Shown: piece by piece, positions 37,194-44,774 of the stretch
How positions within the stretch are numbered: the first letter of the stretch is position 1
Layout of the letters: every line of letters starts with the position of its first letter
Assembly (NCBI GenBank): GCA_017621845.1
Contig: JAGASI010000025.1
Coordinates: 71,619-135,618, forward strand
DNA length: 64,000 nt
Direction: 5' to 3'
Source of the DNA: Muribaculaceae bacterium
GTDB lineage: Bacteria > Bacteroidota > Bacteroidia > Bacteroidales > Muribaculaceae
The notes under the pieces: generated by a model
What the model saw: only the letters and a program-made list of their open reading frames with translations
Database searches by the model: none
Told to the model about the DNA's origin: nothing
Position numbers and translations under genes: made by a program

Positions 37194-37232
37194 TCGTTTA
37201 TGTCGTTTATATCGTTTATATCGTTTAACTCG
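37194..37232 (+). repeat. Tandem 9-bp repeat after ribF
   Basis: Four successive copies of TCGTTTAT-type units with a 9-base period (TCGTTTATG, TCGTTTATA, TCGTTTATA, TCGTTTAAC) start immediately after the ribF stop codon. The function is unknown; such short repeats can vary in number between strains. Confidence 0.7.
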
Positions 37233-37321
37233 ATAATACCGCGAGCCAATCACGAGCTGATATTCTCGACATACCATCGCCACTCACTATAACTTATCCC
37301 TCATAAAAATAACCCAAAATA

Positions 37322-37356
37322 AAAAAATCTCCAACCCATCGGGCCGGAGATTTTTT
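37322..37356. terminator. Bidirectional terminator
   Basis: AAAAAATCTCC and GGAGATTTTTT form a stem of about 11 bp around a 12-base loop, with A and T runs at the two sides. It lies between ribF (plus) and the repeat lipoprotein gene (minus). Confidence 0.85.
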
Positions 37357-37375
37357 ATCGTCATTATAGACCGGA

Positions 37376-37933
37376 TTAAAGTCCATAATAAGAAGCGGCT
37401 TGTTTAGCAGCCTTGTCGTAAGCATCAGCGGCTTGTTTAGCTGCCTTGTCGTAAGCATCATTAGCTTGTTTAACAGCCTTGTCGTAAGCATCAGCGGCTT
37501 GTTTAGCTGTGGTACCGTATACTTCTTCTACAGCCTTGCCGTAAGCATCGGCAGCTTCTCTTACAGCATCACCGTATCCAGCAATAGTATCTGCTCCAGC
37601 GGGTGCTTCAGCCTCGGGCACCACGGTGTCGGCAACATATCTATCCTCAGCTTTGTCCATTGCCTCTTTAAGAGACTTAAAAGCTTCAGAATCCATAACT
37701 TTAGCCTTATCCTCGGTTGAGAGGTTTAGAGCTTCAAGTTCTTTCTCGATATTCTCCATGATAGACATAACTTCCTCGACCGAGGTTGCTTTTTCAATCT
37801 TGACCTGTGCATCCTTACAAATCTGTTCAGCTTTCTCAACGGGAGTAAGATTTGCTGTCTCATTTGAACTTGAACCACAAGAAACAGCCACAAAGCCTAA
37901 AACGGCGATGAGCATCAATGCTAATTTTTTCAT
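37376..37933 (-). CDS. Coiled-coil lipoprotein with 11-residue repeats
   Basis: A 185-residue lipoprotein with a signal peptide and lipobox (AVSC, Cys19). Residues about 25-95 are helical and contain EKATSVEEVMSIMENI, related to the third gene of the cluster. From about residue 140 it has repeats of 11 residues with the pattern DAYDKA(A/V)KQA(A/N), which form a right-handed hendecad coiled coil. The repeats are encoded by nearly identical 33-bp units. Function is unknown; a structural or envelope-spacing role is plausible. It lies 25 bases after the 97-residue lipoprotein gene, so the two are probably one operon. Confidence 0.75.
   Translation of the reverse strand: MKKLALMLIAVLGFVAVSCGSSSNETANLTPVEKAEQICKDAQVKIEKATSVEEVMSIMENIEKELEALNLSTEDKAKVMDSEAFKSLKEAMDKAEDRYVADTVVPEAEAPAGADTIAGYGDAVREAADAYGKAVEEVYGTTAKQAADAYDKAVKQANDAYDKAAKQAADAYDKAAKQAASYYGL
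37399..37508 (-). repeat. 33-bp tandem repeats in a lipoprotein gene
   Basis: Three units of exactly 33 bases at 37399-37431, 37432-37464 and 37465-37497, then a partial unit to 37508, differ at only a few positions. Each encodes one hendecad turn. The period keeps the reading frame, so unit number can change without frameshift. Confidence 0.9.
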
Positions 37934-37958
37934 AACGATTTGATTTTAAAGTATTTAT

Positions 37959-38252
37959 TTATAGACCAAGGGCTTCACGGCCAAGCTCGGTAGTTTTATC
38001 TTGTGCAGCATCTGAAAAGGCTTTCTCAGCGGCCTTTAATTCTTTATTATCAAGATCTTCATCTGTAAGTTTCAGATCAGCAATTTCTTTTTCCACTTCG
38101 GCTGTGACAGTTGTAATGTCGGCAAGATTCTTGGCTTCTTTAACTTTCTCTGTTGCATCCTTATAAACATCAACAGCCTTCTCAGCGGGCGATGAACATG
38201 CAACAACAAACAGGCCGAGAGCGGCCACCATTGTTAAAAGTACTTTTTTCAT
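37959..38252 (-). CDS. Small helical lipoprotein
   Basis: A 97-residue lipoprotein with a signal peptide and lipobox (VVAC, Cys19) followed by an almost wholly helical body rich in Lys, Glu and Ala (EKVKEAKNLADITTVTAEVEKE over residues 35-56). It resembles its two neighbours in signal peptide, DATE(K/Q) motif and helix pattern, and is probably a paralogue. It starts the operon with the repeat lipoprotein, with a consensus promoter upstream. I do not recognise a named family. Confidence 0.7.
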   Translation of the reverse strand: MKKVLLTMVAALGLFVVACSSPAEKAVDVYKDATEKVKEAKNLADITTVTAEVEKEIADLKLTDEDLDNKELKAAEKAFSDAAQDKTTELGREALGL

Positions 38253-38287
38253 AATTAATTGGATTTTTAGGAGTTAATAATTTGTCC

Positions 38288-38319
38288 CAAAATTACGTCA
38301 AACTCAAAAATAAAGCAAA
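38288..38319 (-). promoter_or_regulatory. Promoter of the lipoprotein pair
   Basis: On the minus strand TTTG (38319-38316), 20 bases, and TAATTTTG (38295-38288) match the Bacteroidota consensus in full. The transcript would start near 38284, about 30 bases ahead of the ATG. Confidence 0.75.
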
Positions 38320-38355
38320 ATCCATTTTAGTCCATTTTTCACGCCTCTACTATAC

Positions 38356-38391
38356 AAAAAGTCTTCGCCCCTTACGAGTCGAAGACTTTTT
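38356..38391. terminator. Bidirectional terminator between lipoprotein genes
   Basis: AAAAAGTCTTCG and CGAAGACTTTTT form a 12-bp stem with a 12-base loop, with T runs on both strands. It separates the 112-residue lipoprotein gene from the downstream pair. Confidence 0.85.
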
Positions 38392-38430
38392 ACTTTACTA
38401 CGTATAAATTATTTAAATTGATATTTTGGG

Positions 38431-38769
38431 TTATTCTATTGAGAATTTTTCAAGATCATCTACCGAAACACTGCCATTTGCAACCAGTTCCATTGCTTTT
38501 ACGGTAGATGCTTTTTCCAATTTTTCAAGAGCAGCCTTGACTTCAGGATCTTGCAACATCTTCTCTCCTTCTGCGGCTGAAACCTTGAGGTCCTTCTCTT
38601 TTTGGGTTACATCATTGGCTATTTTCTCCATTTCTTCCAATGACGTGGCTTTTTCAATTTGCTCAGTAGCATCATTGATGATGTCAACATATTCAGCTTT
38701 GGGGTCTTTGGAACAGGAAGCGACACAAAGTCCGAGGGCGATAACGGCTGTAAGGATAATTTTTTTCAT
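38431..38769 (-). CDS. Small helical lipoprotein, third of a paralogous set
   Basis: A 112-residue lipoprotein starting MKKIILTAVIALGLCVASCS, with a clear lipobox. The frame is open for 35 more codons upstream, but that stretch includes the promoter-terminator hairpin at 38845-38887, so ATG at 38769 is the better start. The body is helical, with EQIEKATSLEEMEKIANDV near residue 34 closely matching a segment of the 185-residue paralogue. It is monocistronic, between two terminators. Confidence 0.72.
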   Translation of the reverse strand: MKKIILTAVIALGLCVASCSKDPKAEYVDIINDATEQIEKATSLEEMEKIANDVTQKEKDLKVSAAEGEKMLQDPEVKAALEKLEKASTVKAMELVANGSVSVDDLEKFSIE

Positions 38770-38819
38770 AACGATTTGGTTTTTAGTGAGTAAAATAACA
38801 AATAAGGTTTTCTGTTTTA

Positions 38820-38847
38820 CAAAATTAGGATTTATTTTTTTAACAAA
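38820..38847 (-). promoter_or_regulatory. Promoter candidate for the third lipoprotein gene
   Basis: TAATTTTG (38827-38820, minus strand) is an exact -7 element. A TTTG (38847-38844) lies 16 bases upstream within a T run, so the real -33 may be a shifted T-rich site. It overlaps the neighbouring terminator arm. Confidence 0.5.
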
Positions 38848-38887
38848 AAAATCCACTCGAGTTTTTTGGACCAAAGTGGATTTTTTT
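38845..38887. terminator. Bidirectional terminator after the GHL10 gene
   Basis: AAAAAAATCCACT and AGTGGATTTTTTT form a 13-bp stem with A and T runs. It lies just after the stop of the minus-strand GHL10 hydrolase gene (38920). Confidence 0.85.
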
Positions 38888-38919
38888 GGACTATTTTGAA
38901 ATTTTACATTGCTTCGGTG

Positions 38920-41559
38920 TTAACGCACCATCTTGATGGTGGTGACGGCGTCTCCCTTGAGGGTGACAAGGTAGGCACCCTGTGTGAGGTGACTCAGTGA
39001 AAGGTCGTTGGCGCCATCGAGAGTATAAGTAGCCACGAGTGCACCGGCAAGGGTGTATACGCTTACTTCCTTAACATCCGAGCCAAAGTGGAGAGTGCCC
39101 TCTGAGTCAACATAAATTGCTACCTGTGCATCACCAACAATGTCATCGACTCCCAAGTTGCTCGAGTAGACAAATGAATAGACGGGTGAATAAGCGGTAT
39201 ACTTGGTAGCGGTTGAGCCCGTCACATTATATCCACCTCGGCAACGCGTGTAGTAGGTCGTTCCATCAACCAAAGGCTTGGACGAGAGTTTTATATAGCT
39301 GAGTGATTCGATAGCGGTAGCGAAGTCACTGAGAGTGCGGGATGTTGTCGCGCCACGCACGGGGAATGAAGTCGATGTAGAGAGTTCGATCTTGACATTA
39401 CGCATACCATCCCAAGGCTCGACAGTAAGTGCCTGATCGGTATACACGGTAGTGCCACTCTCGGCCGAGGGAATGACAAATTTTGGCGCCGTGTAATCGG
39501 TACGGTCAAGCGTTGAGAACTTCACAACGTCCGAGGTAACTGTAGTACTGCCCAATACAGCTGTCACACCGACATAGTAGGTTGTACCTGAGCTCAACGT
39601 AGCACGCGGCACAGTGGTCGTGGGGGTGTTTACCTGAGCCGTATATACCGGGTTAGCAAGACTGGAGCTGTTGGAAACTGTAAAGGTATATACCGTACCC
39701 TCCAAGCCGGCATCGCATGACAACGTTGCGGCATTATAGTCAACGCCGGTAGCATTGTTGGACGGTGCAGTAAGGGCAAATTTGGAAGCCACGAAAGATT
39801 CCACCGCCGATGTTACCTCGTGAGCATTAGGTGTCGATACCCTCACACGCCAGTAATATGTATTGCCGTCGGTCAAGGCGGTCAAATCGGTTATATTAAC
39901 CGTCGGGGTACAGGTCTCGACTGTCGAGATGATATTGTCGAAAGCCTCATCTGTAGCCAATTCCAGGATAAATCGTGATCCTTGACCCTTCCAGGTAAAA
40001 TCGGCCATAAACGGTGCACGCTCGCCCCCGACAGGATATATGAGTTCGGGAGCAGCTACTGCCGTGGCTGTAGCGCCCTCAAACAACGGTGAGTACTCGT
40101 TACCATAGCGGTCATATACGGCTACTGCCCATTTATAACCGGTGGCTTTGTCTGTAGGGATGGCATAGGAATTGGTATAGCTTACACCGTCAAGAAATTC
40201 GCGTTGACAGCCAAACGAGGCCTCGGTTCCTTCGGGCACGGCATAAACGGTATACCTCATGCCCTTAACTTCGTCCCACACGAGATTGCTGCCATCGCGA
40301 TGCACATTGGAGGTCATCACCGGTGATACACTCTTGGTCCAGGTGCGCAACGGTGTCAGAGCCTTGGTAGTGAACACGCCACGGGCAAAGTTGTCGGGCA
40401 TCGTCATCGACTTGTCATATACCTTCTCATAGTAGTTAATGAGGGTTCCGTACTGGAAGAATACAAAGCCCGAAGCATCGGCGGGATTCTGCTCTCGTAC
40501 ATACAATGCCTCGCGCATAAATTCCTCAGTACCGTTATCCAGTGTCGACAGGTCTACCGAGGGTAGGTTATGTCGTCCAAACTTCTGACAAGCCTTGCTC
40601 CACCACGAGGCAAGCTCGTCCCAACGGTTGGGCCAATATATCTGAGGCGATATGAAATCAATATCCCCGGCGGCAAGCCACGACAAGGGATCGGAGTATA
40701 TACCGTCGTATTGCCAGTCTCCCGACACCATGGGAAGACCATATTTTTCAGTAGTACCGGCGGGACAAGCCACACCTGCAGGGGAGATACCAAAATTCAG
40801 GTATGGCTTAATGGACTTGATAGCCACATTGACACGGTGTACCATATCATTGACATTGGCACGGCGCCAGTCGGCCAGCGACATAGGCTTATCACCGGCT
40901 CCGGCCTTATAGGCATCATATTCAGTCTTGTCTAGAGATGTTGACATGCTGTTGATATAAAAATAGTCATCATACAGCACGCCATCGATGTCATAATTTT
41001 TAGCGACCTCTGAAATGACATCGACAATACGCTGTGTCACCTCGGGTTTGCCGGGATTGAGGATGATGTCATCACCCGACTTGCACAGCCAGTCGGGATG
41101 GGTAGTCTCATAATTCAACTCACCGGTGCCGTGGTATCCGTTGGATGAGTAACGGTAAGGATTTACCCAGGCATATACTTCTATACCGTTGGCATGAGCA
41201 GCCTCGATAATAATCTCCAGGGGATCACCGACAGGTGTGCCGCCACGTGTGCCCGCAATCTTGTATGACCAGGGCTCGTATGAAGATTTATATAATGCAT
41301 CGGCAAAGGAGCGCACGTGATAATAGACAATGTTGATGTTCTGCTCCTTGAATTTCTCCATACGACTATTGATTATACGTCTGGCATTAGTGACCGCAGT
41401 CTCGGAGGTAAGTGGCGATGAAGGCCAGTTGCCGGTGAGATATGGAGTGACCCACACCGCGCGATGCTCACGTGTAGCCTCGGCACGCGACGCATCCACC
41501 GTTGGTGTCACCAAGGCGACTGACGCCAAGGCCAATATTGTTTTCTTGATATAATTCAT
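38920..41559 (-). CDS. GHL10-type glycoside hydrolase with FN3 modules and T9SS tail
   Basis: An 879-residue exported protein. After a signal peptide (1-23), residues about 30-370 form a GHL10 (DUF187-type) TIM-barrel: EHRAVWVTPYLTGNW, GIEVYAWVNPYRYSS, DGVLYDDYFY and FISPQIYWPNRWDELA. Family members are thought to act on peptidoglycan or related glycans. Then come FN3/Ig-like segments (about 400-770) and a C-terminal type IX sorting tail (about 810-879; KEVSVYTLAGALVATY and LTQGAYLVTLKGD). It lies downstream of the SusCD-like operon in the same direction but has its own upstream terminator region, so it may be transcribed separately. Its product would be outside the cell or on its surface. 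Confidence 0.87.
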   Translation of the reverse strand: MNYIKKTILALASVALVTPTVDASRAEATREHRAVWVTPYLTGNWPSSPLTSETAVTNARRIINSRMEKFKEQNINIVYYHVRSFADALYKSSYEPWSYKIAGTRGGTPVGDPLEIIIEAAHANGIEVYAWVNPYRYSSNGYHGTGELNYETTHPDWLCKSGDDIILNPGKPEVTQRIVDVISEVAKNYDIDGVLYDDYFYINSMSTSLDKTEYDAYKAGAGDKPMSLADWRRANVNDMVHRVNVAIKSIKPYLNFGISPAGVACPAGTTEKYGLPMVSGDWQYDGIYSDPLSWLAAGDIDFISPQIYWPNRWDELASWWSKACQKFGRHNLPSVDLSTLDNGTEEFMREALYVREQNPADASGFVFFQYGTLINYYEKVYDKSMTMPDNFARGVFTTKALTPLRTWTKSVSPVMTSNVHRDGSNLVWDEVKGMRYTVYAVPEGTEASFGCQREFLDGVSYTNSYAIPTDKATGYKWAVAVYDRYGNEYSPLFEGATATAVAAPELIYPVGGERAPFMADFTWKGQGSRFILELATDEAFDNIISTVETCTPTVNITDLTALTDGNTYYWRVRVSTPNAHEVTSAVESFVASKFALTAPSNNATGVDYNAATLSCDAGLEGTVYTFTVSNSSSLANPVYTAQVNTPTTTVPRATLSSGTTYYVGVTAVLGSTTVTSDVVKFSTLDRTDYTAPKFVIPSAESGTTVYTDQALTVEPWDGMRNVKIELSTSTSFPVRGATTSRTLSDFATAIESLSYIKLSSKPLVDGTTYYTRCRGGYNVTGSTATKYTAYSPVYSFVYSSNLGVDDIVGDAQVAIYVDSEGTLHFGSDVKEVSVYTLAGALVATYTLDGANDLSLSHLTQGAYLVTLKGDAVTTIKMVR

Positions 41560-41632
41560 GAATTAGGATTGAGATTATGAACTGATTTTAAACTTATTGA
41601 TATACATAAACCATAGCTGATTTAAGAAAAAC

Positions 41633-41675
41633 ATCAGGAGGTCGCCGGCCGCTTGACGGTCAGCGACCCCCTGAT
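41633..41675. terminator. Imperfect terminator between the PKD lipoprotein and GHL10 genes
   Basis: ATCAGGAGGTCGCCGGCCG and CGGTCAGCGACCCCCTGAT form a stem of 19 pairs with three mismatches and a short loop. On the minus strand it is followed by TTTTT, so it ends transcripts from the SusCD-like operon. Confidence 0.7.
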
Positions 41676-41725
41676 TATTTATATCACTGCTAACAGTTTA
41701 TATATACACGTCTATACTGTCAGCC

Positions 41726-41752
41726 ATTTCAAGCACCCGTGGTGCTTGAAAT
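41726..41752. other. Perfect hairpin just after the PKD lipoprotein stop
   Basis: ATTTCAAGCACC and GGTGCTTGAAAT form a 12-bp stem with a 3-base loop (CGT), only 2 bases beyond the stop codon. The T-run is on the plus side only, so on the minus strand it may protect a 3' end or pause RNA polymerase. Confidence 0.65.
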
Positions 41753-41754
41753 TT

Positions 41755-43491
41755 TTAGAATAGCTTGGTCTTGCGGGGGTTGATACAGATAGCGGTAGCG
41801 TTATCATTGGCGTCACCATAGTGGTAAACCTTCTTGGTCGACGGGTCATAGTAAGACACACCGGCAGGGAGAGTCTTGTCACCATCGGGACGGAAGCAGA
41901 AGAATACACGTCCCGACTCCTTGTCAAGAGCCAACTGACAAACATGAATACCCTCATCAGAGGTTGTATTCTCGGCCTTGGCTGTCAATGAGATTTTGGC
42001 GTCATACTTCTTTGAATCACCGGGGTCGTTAACATCGGGAAGCGGGAAAGCATAGAAACCCTCATCAGAGCCTAACAGATAAAGGTAGAGAGCCTGACGA
42101 GACTCGTCGATAGCCATGGCTCGGGGTTTGATACCCGGCATTACAATAGGATAAGGTGATTTGACCTTTTCTGCCTCAGCTTGGGTTTTATATATGTCAC
42201 CATCCTTGAAACGGTAGATACCATTACCCGAGTAGTTCTTGGCCCACCACCACATGCCTTTAGAGTCACGCTCCATAGCTGTATGGATTGCACCATAGGC
42301 AATGCCGCGATTATAGTAGGGGATTGTAGTATTCTGCCATACATATTCGTCACGGTTGTGTGCTGAATTCTGCTCCTGAACAGCACCACGTGTTGTAAGA
42401 GAAACACGCGACACACCGGTGTTACGGTCTGAATAGTAAAGGTAATCTTGATATACAAAGCCCTGGAACGGGTCATTGAAAGCTGCACCGCCAACGTTGG
42501 TAATAACAGTGTTTACACCGGTACCGTCACAGCGCATGGCATTAATCATGCCATCACCGAGAATACCGTCCTCGTCATTGATGTAATAGTATTGTTTGCC
42601 GGCATCAAGGATGTAAATCCAGTCCTCTTCAATATTGTTGCCTTCCTCGTCTTTAACAGTGACGGGAGCATAGCAAATGTTAAATACATTGTTTCCTGAA
42701 GCAACACCCATGTCATAGGGAAGTATTTTTGTACCGGCAGGTAGTGTCGAGGAATCAACAAGCTTCATTGCCTTGATATTACCACCACGCTCGGCATAGT
42801 AGATGGTTGGAGCCGGAGTAGAGACGCCAACCTGAACATTGAGGTAGGTGTCATCGAGGCGACGGTTCTCGCCGTCAAGGTCAAACCATGATGAAATCTC
42901 GATACGTTGGGAACCAATGTTTGAGAACTTTACAGCTGCAGGATAGTCAACAGAACCGTCCTCGTGAGCATAGCCTACAAACTCGGTGACAGGCTGGCCT
43001 GTAGCCACATCGATGGTGCCCTCGGGGAAAGACCATACATATTTCACCTTAAGGTTCTCGGGGTTGGGAAGCTCGAGACTAAATGTCATCTCAGTGTTAT
43101 TAAACTCTACGATATCGGTCGACTGGGAGTCAACACTGAGCACAGGAACTATATCATAGATGAGTACAGGATAGGTCTTGGAACCCACGCCGTCGATAGT
43201 GAGGGTAACACGGTATACACCGGCCTTATCATATTTATGAAGAGGGTTGGCCTCAGTTGAGGTAGTACCGTCACCAAAGTCCCAGTGTATTGGACCGGTT
43301 TTGGATGACGTGTTATTAAACTGTACGGTAGACACGACATAGTAGTCGAGGACATATTGATCACCATCGACGTTATATGTAAAATCTACATCAGCGCTGG
43401 GAAATACCTGATAATCGGGATCCTTGTCGACACAGGAGGTAATCGCACCGACAGACATCACAGCAATCAGGATTTTGTTTATTAATTTCAT
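41755..43491 (-). CDS. PKD-domain lipoprotein of the SusCD-like locus
   Basis: A 578-residue lipoprotein. The frame extends upstream to 43542, but MKLINKILIAV at 43491 is a proper signal-peptide start, with lipobox TSC near residue 20. Residues about 35-120 are a PKD domain with the hallmark WDFGDGTTSTEANPLHKY; a second Ig-like segment follows (about 125-220). The C-terminal half (about 235-578) looks like a six-bladed propeller (repeated SRVSLTT, GIYRFKDGDIY and AMAIDESRQALYLY segments). It likely helps to bind a glycan or protein at the surface beside SusD. A mid-operon hairpin lies between it and the previous gene. Confidence 0.75.
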   Translation of the reverse strand: MKLINKILIAVMSVGAITSCVDKDPDYQVFPSADVDFTYNVDGDQYVLDYYVVSTVQFNNTSSKTGPIHWDFGDGTTSTEANPLHKYDKAGVYRVTLTIDGVGSKTYPVLIYDIVPVLSVDSQSTDIVEFNNTEMTFSLELPNPENLKVKYVWSFPEGTIDVATGQPVTEFVGYAHEDGSVDYPAAVKFSNIGSQRIEISSWFDLDGENRRLDDTYLNVQVGVSTPAPTIYYAERGGNIKAMKLVDSSTLPAGTKILPYDMGVASGNNVFNICYAPVTVKDEEGNNIEEDWIYILDAGKQYYYINDEDGILGDGMINAMRCDGTGVNTVITNVGGAAFNDPFQGFVYQDYLYYSDRNTGVSRVSLTTRGAVQEQNSAHNRDEYVWQNTTIPYYNRGIAYGAIHTAMERDSKGMWWWAKNYSGNGIYRFKDGDIYKTQAEAEKVKSPYPIVMPGIKPRAMAIDESRQALYLYLLGSDEGFYAFPLPDVNDPGDSKKYDAKISLTAKAENTTSDEGIHVCQLALDKESGRVFFCFRPDGDKTLPAGVSYYDPSTKKVYHYGDANDNATAICINPRKTKLF

Positions 43492-43546
43492 AGTCTGATT
43501 TTTTATCGGAGTTGAAGAAATAACGTTACCATATTGTCCCATCGAC

Positions 43547-43594
43547 CGGGAAGCGAGGTGAGTTGATATTGGGAACTACTCACCTTCGCTCCCG
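43547..43594 (-). other. Mid-operon hairpin
   Basis: CGGGAAGCGAGGTGAGT and ACTCACCTTCGCTCCCG form a stem of about 16 pairs with two single-base bulges. It lies between the unknown lipoprotein gene and the PKD lipoprotein gene. It may attenuate transcription or stabilise the upstream SusC-SusD message. Confidence 0.65.
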
Positions 43595-43615
43595 TTGGGG
43601 CTATGATAATTTTAA

Positions 43616-44725
43616 TTAGTTGATAGAGATTTCACGGACATCGGTAGCAATACCTTCTTGGCCGTTGGAGTCATACACGCGGAATTGGGTAGACAATGAG
43701 TACTTACGGGAGAAATCTACGCGATAGTACTGGTTGGAGCTGTCATATATCCACTCTGAGAAAGCTATCTGGGTTAGCAAATCCTTGAAAGCAGGCATCC
43801 ACTCGGGCTTGACAGTCGAGATTATTGAGCCGGTGTTATCGTCATAACGGCAAAATACCCAATCGGCGGCATTATAGGTAGGATAGACACGCACTCCATT
43901 GTAGTACATACCGTCTTCTCCCTCTACAGCATCTTCCTTGGCAACCATACGGTAATATCCGACTTCGTTAATGGTCTCGATATAGTAGTATCCGATGATG
44001 TCGGCGTCAGAGGCGACAGTGGTGTAGAACCAGGCATCGGAACGGTCAGCAGCACCACCGTCTTCCTTGGTGTTATCTATGATAGGGAGGTTCACACCAT
44101 ACTTAGCGTTGACTGCATTAATCTGTTCTTCAGTAAACGGACGGTTGATATATACAGTTCTGAGAGCTGAATAGTAGGTAGAGTCCTTAGTAAGAAGGTC
44201 TATCACCGCGTCATTAAACTCCTGGGCAAAACCGGCAGGATAGTAGGAGTCAAATTTCTCTTGGTCCCATGTAGGGATTTCTTTCCATGTAACCGGAGAG
44301 AGAGTGCGTGAGACAGGAACTTCACCGCTTACAGCCCAGTTGTGGCCATCTACCCACTGTGCAAGTGAATGTGAAAAGGTTACAATGGGCTGATAGGCAC
44401 GCATGGTATCATTGGCCGAATAGGTCTTGGAGTAACTCATAGTGGCTCCGGCAAGGGCCACAGATGCAGTGGCGGCATCCTCGCGGTTTACTCTATACCA
44501 AACGATACTGTGGTCGGGGGTAGCTCCTTCGTAATCGACTGTATACTTGCCTTGGAAAGTGAATGATTCACCGGCCTTGCACACGGTAGATCCTACTTCC
44601 CAGTAACAGGTAGGAACTTTCTGTCCTGGAACGGCAATCTCTCCAATAATATCGTGTTTGGCACACGAGGTCATTGCGGCGCCGATACCGAGTGCAATCA
44701 TTAATGTTTTATAATTGAGTTTCAT
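43616..44725 (-). CDS. Lipoprotein of unknown function in the SusCD-like locus
   Basis: A 369-residue lipoprotein (MKLNYKTLMIALGIGAAMTSC, lipobox Cys at 21). I do not recognise its family. It has an Ig-like N-terminal half (FTFQGKYTVDYEGATPDHSIVWYRV split over residues 56-80) and a C-terminal part rich in Tyr and Trp (YYYIETINEVGYYRMV; ADWVFCRYDD). Lipoproteins placed after SusD often bind glycan at the cell surface, in the manner of SusE/SusF, but no homology is visible. It lies 49 bases after SusD and 124 bases before the PKD gene. Confidence 0.65.
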   Translation of the reverse strand: MKLNYKTLMIALGIGAAMTSCAKHDIIGEIAVPGQKVPTCYWEVGSTVCKAGESFTFQGKYTVDYEGATPDHSIVWYRVNREDAATASVALAGATMSYSKTYSANDTMRAYQPIVTFSHSLAQWVDGHNWAVSGEVPVSRTLSPVTWKEIPTWDQEKFDSYYPAGFAQEFNDAVIDLLTKDSTYYSALRTVYINRPFTEEQINAVNAKYGVNLPIIDNTKEDGGAADRSDAWFYTTVASDADIIGYYYIETINEVGYYRMVAKEDAVEGEDGMYYNGVRVYPTYNAADWVFCRYDDNTGSIISTVKPEWMPAFKDLLTQIAFSEWIYDSSNQYYRVDFSRKYSLSTQFRVYDSNGQEGIATDVREISIN

Positions 44726-44774
44726 ATTGAATTGGGTCTATTAATTAATACTGTTTAAGGTATTGATAAATTGC

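Noticed and set aside
37399..37508. CRISPR array
   Set aside because: The 33-bp units are contiguous, without spacers, and encode in-frame hendecad repeats.
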